Source of the DNA: Pocillopora verrucosa
Lineage: Eukaryota; Cnidaria; Anthozoa; Scleractinia; Pocilloporidae
Reading direction: 5' to 3'
Assembly (NCBI RefSeq): GCF_036669915.1
Contig: NC_089314.1
Location: forward strand, 30,223,592-30,287,591
DNA: 64,000 bases
The notes under the pieces were generated by a model. That model worked only from the letters and a program-made list of their open reading frames with translations. It ran no database searches and was not told the DNA's origin. The first letter of the stretch is position 1. Every line of letters begins with the position of its first letter. Shown piece by piece: positions 55,901-64,000 of the stretch. Made by a program: the position numbers and the translations under genes.

Positions 55901-58900
55901 CTTAGTGTGGTTTATGGCAAGCCGATTGTAGCAATATTAAAAAATTTATATATATTCAATTCAGTATTTGTATTTATGAAATATTTTTTATTTGTTCAAT
56001 TTGATATTTATATTTATGGAATATTTTTAAAATCCATTTAATTTAATAAGTCTATACTTATCTAATTGCTCTATATCCATTTAATTTAATCCAGATATTC
56101 ATTCAATTCAATCCCTCAAAATATTGTTCAATCTTGGGGACTGGGTCAAGCCATTGGATCAGAAAGATAAGGGCCTTAGAACAAAGTGTTTCACATGCAG
56201 AGTTTGTCCGCCAATACAAGGAGTACTTGCAGTACAAAAAGAAGCAGCAGGCCTTTTAAGGCAAGCCTTGGATATGTTACTGACAGTGGATTTTTCATCT
56301 ACATCAGCCTTGTCAGATGGTTTGACAGAAAGGTAATAAATGCTCCACAGTGTTGCAGAAACCGTTACTAAAGCAAGAAGCATGACGGACTGGAGTTGGC
56401 GTAGAGGAACTTTACGAAGACTTGGCCCTGATGAGAGACTACAGTCTCAGATTCCCCGAAGAGGAACATAAGGTAAACCAAAGTGAGCTGTGCAAACTAA
56501 AGGCATTAAAGAAAAACCTTTTGAGTTTGCTCTTATTTATGTACTACATACATGTCCATTGTTACAGCTACCACAAATAATTGTCTTTTTTCACCAGAGA
56601 ATTAGGGAATCAGAGGAACCACCTTGGCATTTCAAGCCAACTTCTCATACCTGTTCAAACTCATTGAATTTGCCGAGAGGAAATGCAGTTTTTCCCCTCC
56701 CAACAGATAATGAACTGTTTGAAATGTTTGACCTTGCTGCCTTTGAGAATAATTACTTTGGCATCGTGTAGACCAAGGAGTTAACACTCTGAATTTTAAA
56801 ACAGTGAGTCAAGCATTGTATACAGCCAAGCAGTTCAGTTTTGGCCTGAGTTGGTTTCTGTGCATGATCTTGATGCAGTGTACAAAATATCAAAACAGCA
56901 GAGTGGATTTACTTTAACTGTGAAATAGTTACTAAGCAGTTAGATACTATACCACTAATTCTACTGTTTTCTTTTGTTTAGTTTTGACTATTTATCATTA
57001 ATTATGGGCAACTTTCAGAGTCAAATAAAATCACTCTAACAAATAGTCTTCTATAGAGGACATATTTGTACTTTCATAAATTTTTTCTTTGTTTCATTTA
57101 TTACCATAATTTAAAACAAAGGGAATAAAACTCAAACTGATTTTAAACAAAAAATGTTTCTTATTGTTATGTTGATTGGTTCTGGTATAAAAATTGGCCA
57201 CTAGTCTTTAGCAGTGGCTGTGGACACTGACAAATCAAACCAAAGGACAATTCTATTGTATTATCATAATAGAAGTACCCTTAACTATTTAGTGCAGGGT
57301 TATTTTTATCATGCAGGTTGCAAGGTTACCTATTACCTGTTAAAAGCTGAGTCCAATGTTGTTGAAAGGCACATTTTCACCGACATGCCTTTGTGACTGT
57401 GTTTTATTGTGTTGTAATGGTAACCAGTAATGTTAATGTTGATCACATTTTGTTCAGCACTGATTGGGCTTTCATTCAATGCCAGTATTGTAGCAGCAAC
57501 TGAGAAATGTTTAGTGTACCATATCATAAGAGATAGAAACTGTTGGAAATTGCTACTAGCCACCTTAAAATGACTGGAATACGAAAAGGGAATACCATCA
57601 AGTTAGTTAGAGAATGTTAAAATTTGATGATTAGCATGAAGCATGAAGTCCACCTAAGTGCCACAGGGAGTTTGGCCAAGGTACCTGATATGTCCTACGT
57701 GAAACAACAACTCCCCATCCTAGTGCAGTATTCTGTGGATCTACTCTTGCCATGCTGTCTCTTACCCTTTTTCTTTGAATTATAAAGCCAAGTGCTCTAA
57801 TGTAACCTCCAACATAGCCCTGTCCAGTACTTTGTCCATGATCGGAAATGAAGCATTTTACAGTCTCGCCTAGTTCCTTGTCAGGCAGATGATGAAATCA
57901 TGCCATATTTTGCAAACCATACTGTTCTACTCTCCTGTGTATTGTCCACCTTGAAACACCCAATAATCCTCCACTCTTAATCCAATTGAACCCCAATTCA
58001 CGCAATTCTTCCAACATCTCAGCAGGAATATCAAAATGTGGTCCTCCAGGAGTTTCCTTTTCCTACTTTACTAGGGAAAAACCATTTTCATCAACAGTTT
58101 CTGGGATGACAGACTTCACTGTGATGTGATGATTTAAAGACAATAACACATCTGCAAAAGCTGCTGCAAGTGAATCCAACTTCTCTTTGTCACTTGTTCC
58201 AATATCATGACAATCTCTTAGCAATCTACGCATTCTAACACCCTGATTGACGGCTTCAGCATGCACTTCAGCAGCTCCTTCACCCATATCATTTTGGAAA
58301 ATATGTTCTGTTCTGTCTGAAACTGAGGCTAAAAATGCTAGCAGGTCTCTTCCAACATCAAAACCTTCCTTGTCTGCCATATTGTAATAGCAACAATTTT
58401 TTTCTCAGGCCCTTATGTTTCTTATCTGATGGCTTTACCCAGTCCCCAAGAATAAATGAATATATTTATGGATTTAATTGCATGAATATACATATATACA
58501 CACACACATATATATATATATATATGGATTAAATTAAATGGATATAGAGCAATTAAATAAGTATAGACATATTAAATTAAATGGAATTAAACCTTTTACT
58601 CCCAGATAAAATTTGTAATTCTCCTTATTATCAACCATACAATTCTTATAATGTTAGTTGAGAGAATTTAGTACTGGATCAACTAAATATTCCCAAATTG
58701 ATATTTTTCTTTATTCTCATCACTTATATGGTTGATATTGTATTGATACTGTAAGGAGAAATTCTGTCATGGTCACTCATGGGAGTTAAAGGGTTAAAAA
58801 TAGTCCATAAATAAAAATACTAAATTGAACAAATGAAAAAATATTACATAAATATAAGTACTGAATTGAATATATATAAAATTATTGAATATTGCTGCAA

Positions 58901-61900
58901 TCAGCTTGCCATAGTGGTTTCAGATAATATAAGTCCTCCATGTGCCAAAGGTTTAGAATTGGTTGTAATAGACCAAGAGGTTTAAAGCATGATAAAAACT
59001 AAAAGGAAACCCTTTTTCTTTGAATATGACTCTGCTTAAAAAGGGATTGGGAATGACATGCCCATATGTAAGTATCAAAAAACTCCCCACTGGGCCTAAC
59101 AAAGCACCAGGGGCATGGGAGTGAAAATGTATTTTGTTACTAAAATTTTGATGAAAGTCATCAACTGGTGACCACTAGATTTAAAACAAAAATTCTGAGA
59201 AAATTATTGATATTTGGTTGAATTTTGAAACAAACAAATGCCTGTATCTCCTCTCTCTTTCTTTTTCTCACTGTTCCATAACTCCCAGTTACGCAAACAC
59301 CTCAAATTGATTGCAGTCTAGTCAAACTGATTTCATTGGGCTAAACTTGATGTTTTATGATATGTAGCACTTTAGTCTAACCATCAACTTTGCATTTGGA
59401 AGTATGACTAACTGTCGAGTGATTCAAGACGTCATTTTCAGTATGAAAGTTCACTTCAAAGAAGAATATTTCAGTTTCAGTACTGAAAATGACCTGTTAC
59501 ATGGTCTGAACAACTTTTTTAGTAAATTGTTTCTAATACCAAACAACAGTGTCTCTTAGTACTCTTTCTCTTAACTGCTGATACAATCTTTTAATCAGCA
59601 AGTAAGCTTACATGCCAATTTAACAAATGAAAGTCTTACAAACATATTGTTCTGCTCACTAGATTTCAAGTAGTATAACATGAAATGTCCTCCCACTGAT
59701 TTTTTTTTTTGGGGGGGGGGGAGGGGGTGAGGGGGTGAGGGACCATTTTTCAATTGGAGCTCGGATTATATAGAGTCTGCGCAGTCATCAGTTTACAATT
59801 AAAGAAACAGGATTGTTTCAATAGAGTAAGGATATTGACCTGTTCAAAAGACAGTACTGCAAAGTGCAATGATAGCTTTACACCTGAAATGGACAGGTGT
59901 TGAGTCTGTTTGACCTAAGGGACACCTGAATTAAACTATTTCATTATAATGTAAACTTTAGGAAACTGTGTATGTGATACACACCATCAAAAGTGACCTC
60001 ACCAACAAAAATACACACGAGTCTTTTCTTCTAGCCCACCCCATCACTGCAATAGCCCAATACTTTTTTTTTTCCTTTAATAGCCCATACTTTTTAGAAA
60101 TGGTCTATAGGCTTGTTTAGTCTTCCCAATCTCTGCTTATAAGTAAAGATTTGGTAAAGCATTTGACAATAAAAATCTGCGATAAAATATTATAAAGCAT
60201 AACACGACGTTTCGACGTTTCCAGAACGTCATTATCAAGTAAACTAAAATAATAAAATCGAGTATATATATAATGAAGCGGTGAATAAATTACAAAGCGT
60301 TAAAAGTTAAACAAAGAGTTTGGCCCTAATGGAATCGCTCTGGGTGTTTAAATTGGGCCTTATTGTTCTTATGTACAACATTTCATAAACAAGACAATCC
60401 CATTTCGTGCTACATAATCTCTGCTTAAGAGAACAATTAAAAAAAAGAAAACAAAATGCAAGGCAAACATTGTAACCTACCAGCAGTTCCTTACGAAGAG
60501 AAATACATTTGATTAAAACTAAACACTGACTGAGATAATCAAAATGGGCCTTTTGGCTGGTATACTAACTGTATTTATTCAACTATAAGCCAAGCAATTT
60601 TTAGACAAATTAAAACTGAAGTGAAATAAAATTTGGGCTCTAGAGGGGGTCTCAGCTTATAGCCGAAAGTTTTTGAAAAAAAAATTTTTTCCAGTGCATG
60701 GATACTCTACTAAATCGGGATGTATTTACTGAGCTAAAGTAAAGAAACACAATATGCAATTATTGTTTTGGTGCGAAGGCTGACGGAATGGCAACACTTC
60801 CATTTCTGGTACCAGCTGAGGGACGCTTATAAACTCAGGGTCCTCACTGAATTCTTTGGCTTTAGATGTCACATCAATCAACTAAAAGCTATTTTGAAAT
60901 AAACATTTGCAAACAGAAGATTGTTTGATAGACCCTATGGATGTGTAGGTACCAGTGATGCTGCTCAACAACACAGTTAGTTTTAAATTGATATTTTGGA
61001 TCACACTAATTCATCCAAGTTATGATTTGTTACCTTTCAATTGAATAGTTAGTTATGGGTAATATTTATTAATTTGTGTGTGTTTTCTGAGAGAGAAGAT
61101 TTTTTGTCCTTTGCATATTAAATCACCATTGTATTTCTTGTATACACCTGTGTGTTATCGTCTAAGCCTCATTTATGACAATCAATGTGATTTTTTTTTT
61201 TCAGAAAAAGTTAGGTTTTCCCTTAGTTAACAATTCAGTCTTGTAATAATGAATGGGTCTCGGCTCATAGCTAGGTGTTTTTTATTTATTTTTGGTTCTC
61301 ATTATGCCAAGTCCACACATACAAAGTTTGGGGTCTCGGCTTATAGCCGAATAAATATGGTATCAGGTGATCTACTCTAAAATTACTTTTTGGGCAGAAA
61401 TAGAGGACATTTTTGATATCAGAAAAATCCTGTTGTCTTCTTTCCTGCTCTTTATAAAATGAGAAAATAATCAAGCTCTTAGTTTTTTCTAAAATATTTG
61501 GAAGTTACGAGAAAACCAGTGTTCTCCCTTATTTTAAGAATGACAGGTAAATAAATTTTCAAACCAGTAAAGCAATTTTAAACAGTAATAAGAGGTACTA
61601 CAGGCAGTAAATGTTACCCATTACTGCCTGAAAAGGAGAACACTGGAAAACTAGTTAACTTTTTTATTACATGTAAATTTTGCTGCTAAACCTTGAATAC
61701 AAATTTTGTCAAACCAAATTGTTCAGGTGTCTAGCTTTGTTCCATCAATAAGTTGTAACATAACCTACCTCTGTTGTCAGGGAATTTTTCTTTCTTTCAC
61801 TGCACAAAGTTATTTTCCATATCCTCCCTTCTTTAAGGACAGACACACACTCATCAAGTACACCATGTGTCCGCGTTGTACGGGTCAACCTTAACACTTC

Positions 61901-63556
61901 ATCGTCATCAAGACCATCCATGAGAGAGCAAGTCAAACCGTTCTTTCCTCTCTTTCCTGGGGACTTCTTTTCTCCTTTCTTAGGAGAAGCTCCTCTAGGA
62001 CTTTTGTAAGCAAGTCCAGAGAAAACAGTTTGATCAATGATCTGTCCATTGTGTGGCCCTGGTCGAAGCTTTTTGGCTTCTTGGGTGAACACTTCACATG
62101 GATCACTGAGCTGTGATCTTTTTCTTCCTCTTCCACGTCCTCTTTGATATTTTTTAAGTTCTTGGCTCATATTTTTGACTTTCAAAATCTCATCAACCAT
62201 TTCCTTGTTTTGAAGACTTCTAAGCTTTCTCTTATCAATATCAGTGACCTTTCTTAGCTGTCGCATCTCTGGATGTTTAGACTCCAAATGAGTAACAAAG
62301 GCAGCATTTATTCCTGGCAAAAAATTGTGTTTATGCATGACACACGCTTTTCAAAAATTATTACATTTTTTCACACCTTGTGATCTCAGAGATGAGTAAG
62401 TAGGTGATTAAGGTATAATCCAAAACAAATTAATATCATGCTGGACAAAAGAAATGTTCCCATCCTAAAGATCTAAGACAAGATATTTCTCAGCACAAGT
62501 TTTTCATTTATCTTAACTTAGTTCTAGTTGATAATTTCTATCATATCTGTTATCTGTTTACTTAACTTTGAGTTGAAAGTGAAAGAAGTTTCTTCTAGAC
62601 CTTGTTTTTTTTTGCACCTAAATACTACAATGTTGATCATGTATCATTCTCAAGAGGTTCAATGCAAACTTTTTAAACAAGAGCACACTCATCATGAAAG
62701 TCACCAATATTTACAGAAAATTAACTATCAAATACTGCTACAAGATTTGTAGAGGGACCGCAAAACAACACAGCAAACAGGGTACATGATAAATCGTGTT
62801 AATATTTACCTGGCATTGGAAATGCTTTGGCCATAAACTCTGTTACGGTGTGAAGGCAAGGACTTAAATTCTCAATGGGTTCCCAAGTGCTATAAAGAGA
62901 GTCGTAATTTTTCCAGTGAACCAGAAATTCTTCCTTTCCAGATTGTGTTCTTCGTCTTCCTATTACCTTGTCAACCTAAACAAATAAGGCAACGTGTACA
63001 AGAAATGAACATCTCGTTTCCTTGATTTATGTACAATGTTTCCTTCTATAGCGTGATTTTAGATATAATTGAATAAATCCGATGCTTTTCCTCTATGTGA
63101 CATGGCATGGTAAAAGTTGAGCTAAAAGCAATCAAAAGAAAATTACACATGCGAAATTCATTCAGACCATGGGAAACAAAGACATTTTACGATGTGCAAT
63201 GTTATCAATTTCGGAAACTACAACTGGAAATCTTACTTTACATAATTTTGCACAATCACCTGAATAAACGAAGCGAAAGTGAAAAAGAAAACGTTTTTTT
63301 GAGCACCAATTCATCCACGTGGAAGATTTTCCCTCTCAAACGAAAATTCGTTTACAACAAATGAATGAACTTGGAAGAATTCAAATACAAGGAAACAGGC
63401 GATTTACTATCCACCAAGGATCTTTTCCGATAAATCTCTAGATATCAATGCCCGTATAACAAATGTTATTCTAAGATGGGTCGATATGGAAGACACGATA
63501 TATCGAAATTTTAAATGAGAACTTGCCCTACTTACCTCATAAGTGCCATCGGCCAT
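52968..63556 (-). CDS. CDYL: Chromodomain Y-like protein (chromodomain + crotonase), 8 exons
   Basis: Chromatin reader and corepressor of the CDY/CDYL family. Exons (descending): 63536-63556, 62810-62975, 61769-62313, 55521-55687, 54853-54973, 54496-54585, 53924-54067, 52968-53126; 470 residues. Chromodomain about 5-50 with aromatic-cage Tyr6, Trp28 and Tyr31 (EEFLVHWKNYDSLYSTWEP), which predicts methyl-lysine binding. Exon 3 codes a basic, Lys/Arg/Gly-rich linker (RGRGRGRKRS, KSPGKRGK). Crotonase domain about 215-470: VILTGAGNSFCSGLDY, AAVNGIALGFGTALLSLCD. The isomerase SPEG motif is HPPIG here, so the catalytic Glu is absent, in line with a non-enzymatic acyl-CoA fold. CDYL and CDYL2 are vertebrate paralogues; this is probably their single ancestor. 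Intron 3 (6.1 kb) is filled with transposons. Start codon lies 381 bp from that of GMPR. Confidence 0.93.
56180..57625. other. Transposon interior, unrecognised reading frames
   Basis: On the plus strand 56400-56484 reads VEELYEDLALMRDYSLRFPE up to a GT donor, and 56598-56771 follows an AG acceptor and reads PPWHFKP and NELFEMFDLAAFENNYFGIV to a stop. Joined they would keep frame, so a spliced accessory gene is possible. I do not recognise the family. The rest (56772-57625) shows nothing clear. Confidence 0.3.
57631..58380 (-). pseudogene. Integrase-core transposase, N-terminal part, two internal stops
   Basis: Starts at ATG 58380 just inside the right arm (MADKEGFDVGRDLLAFLASV). It runs in one frame through an in-frame TAG (58063-58065) and TGA (57898-57900) to a stop at about 57633. 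A helix-turn-helix-like stretch reads LGVSRWTIHRRVEQYGL. It then has GYVGGYIRALGF and ends at NSLWHLGG, the place where related animal integrase-core proteins carry the first catalytic Asp (LWHLDG). The DDE core is therefore absent. Family assignment rests on memory of related coral and fish proteins. Confidence 0.6.
58587..58797. mobile_element. 211-bp MITE, family B, copy 2, nested in the transposon arm
   Basis: Ends TTAAACCTTTTACTCCCAG and GGGAGTTAAAGGGTTAA. The unoccupied opposite arm reads ATGGATTTTAAAAATATTCC at the matching place, so the insertion point was a TTAA, now duplicated. This fits a piggyBac- or Kolobok-type target. Confidence 0.85.
59699..59745 (+). repeat. G-rich tract able to form a G-quadruplex
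   Basis: A T-run followed by ten Gs, then AGGGGGTGAGGGGGTGAGGG. It has at least four runs of three or more G, on the non-template strand of CDYL. Confidence 0.6.
60184..60265 (-). repeat. Possible Penelope-like element end
   Basis: On the minus strand the segment reads CTTGATAATGACGTTCTGGA then AACGTCGAAACGTCGTG, a motif I associate with termini of Penelope-like retroelements in animals. No reverse transcriptase is present, so at most a relic. Confidence 0.25.
60566..61362. mobile_element. About 0.8-kb inverted-repeat element (CDYL intron 3)
   Basis: Left end CTGTATTTATTCAACTATAA and right end TTATAGCCGAATAAATATGG are inverted repeats of about 25 bp. Internal copies of GGTCTCRGCTTATAGC at 60648-60663 and 61256-61271 echo the ends. 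No coding region. Confidence 0.6.
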
Positions 63557-63937
63557 GTTGCGCAGCCTCCGTTGAACTTGCGCGCCAAAAGTGAACGCAC
63601 GCGCTTAAACCTTTGTTCAAAACAACGACCCAAGCGATTGGTTGCTTAAAAGTGTAAGTGAAACTTCCAAAAATTATTCCTCCTTAAACCTATAATCTCG
63701 TTGAGTTTCACTGAGCTAAAACATACTTCGCTATTTCCAAGCTAATGGTATTTTGATGCAAAATATTTTTGATCTCTGTCGCTTTTCAGATCGATGCTGT
63801 CAACCAAGAATCGAGGCTAATATAATAAAATTGAGACATCACAAACCACGTGACATAGTTTGACTGTGGTCCCGCCATTTTTCCCAAATCGTACAAACTA
63901 ACAAGTGGTCCGTGAAACGTTCTTTCTGTTTATGAAA
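63557..63937. promoter_or_regulatory. Shared divergent promoter region of CDYL and GMPR
   Basis: 381 bp between start codons. GC-richer near the CDYL start (GCGCAGCC, TTGCGCGCC); no TATA box recognised. Confidence 0.5.
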
Positions 63938-64000
63938 ATGCCTCATCTAGATCACAGCATCAGGTTGGATTTTAAAGATGTATTGATTCGACCCAAACGA
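63938..64000 (+). CDS. GMPR: GMP reductase, first 21 codons only
   Basis: Reads MPHLDHSIRLDFKDVLIRPK, matching the N-terminus of GMPR/GMPR2, which starts MPHIDxDxKLDFKDVLxRPKR. The enzyme reduces GMP to IMP with NADPH in purine salvage and has an IMPDH-like TIM barrel. An in-frame ATG two codons upstream (63932) could also start translation; 63938 fits the family. The window cuts the gene before any catalytic residue. Confidence 0.85.
   Translation, partial: MPHLDHSIRLDFKDVLIRPKR

Larger units (their letters stand above)
55914..58912 (-). mobile_element. 3.0-kb DNA transposon with about 260-bp inverted repeats (CDYL intron 3)
   Basis: Left arm 55914-56176 (ATGGCAAGCCGATTGTAGCA onward) and right arm 58405-58912 are inverted copies; the right arm is longer because it carries a 211-bp nested MITE and an expanded TA/CA repeat (58492-58526). 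The flanks TGTGGTTT (55906-55913) and AGTGGTTT (58913-58920) look like an 8-bp target duplication with one change. Inside is a dead transposase on the minus strand (about 57631-58380). Confidence 0.85.

Overview
The window looks like nuclear DNA of a cnidarian, most probably a stony coral or another anthozoan. It is AT-rich, its genes are cut into short exons by GT-AG introns of about 0.3-6 kb, it carries several families of short inverted-repeat elements and tRNA-derived SINEs, and it holds a NACHT-LRR receptor of the expanded cnidarian type. The protein families and intron positions are clearly metazoan. The taxon is inferred from content, not from a database match.

Layout, left to right. 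(1) 617-10302, minus: the lysosomal sulfatase GALNS, 12 exons visible, C-terminal exons off the left edge. (2) 10606-13093, plus: TRAPPC2L. (3) 14457-17251, minus: a PABPN1-type nuclear poly(A)-binding protein. (4) 17711-25637, plus: nucleoporin SEH1. (5) 27722-29324, minus: NEURL2-type NHR/SOCS-box protein. (6) 29486-35865, plus: ECI2, an ACBP-crotonase fusion ending in SKL. (7) 36-52 kb: an accessory island with a collapsed NLR paralogue, a 40-bp minisatellite, a broken tyrosine recombinase, and one intact intronless NLR gene (45344-48790) whose N-terminus has four predicted membrane segments like a gap-junction-type channel. (8) 52968-63556, minus: a CDYL-type chromodomain-crotonase gene whose large intron contains a 3-kb DNA transposon with long inverted repeats and a dead transposase. 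(9) 63938-end, plus: the first codons of GMP reductase.

Two large-scale patterns stand out. The eight conserved genes form four divergent pairs (GALNS/TRAPPC2L, PABPN1/SEH1, NEURL2/ECI2, CDYL/GMPR), each separated by only 161-459 bp between start codons. Several neighbours are also linked in human: GALNS-TRAPPC2L-PABPN1L at 16q24 in the same orientations, and ECI2 with CDYL on 6p25. ECI2 and the CDYL crotonase domain share intron positions and exon lengths, which argues that one arose from the other by local duplication. The most unusual object is the NLR: a four-pass, cysteine-paired channel-like module joined to NACHT and ten LRRs.
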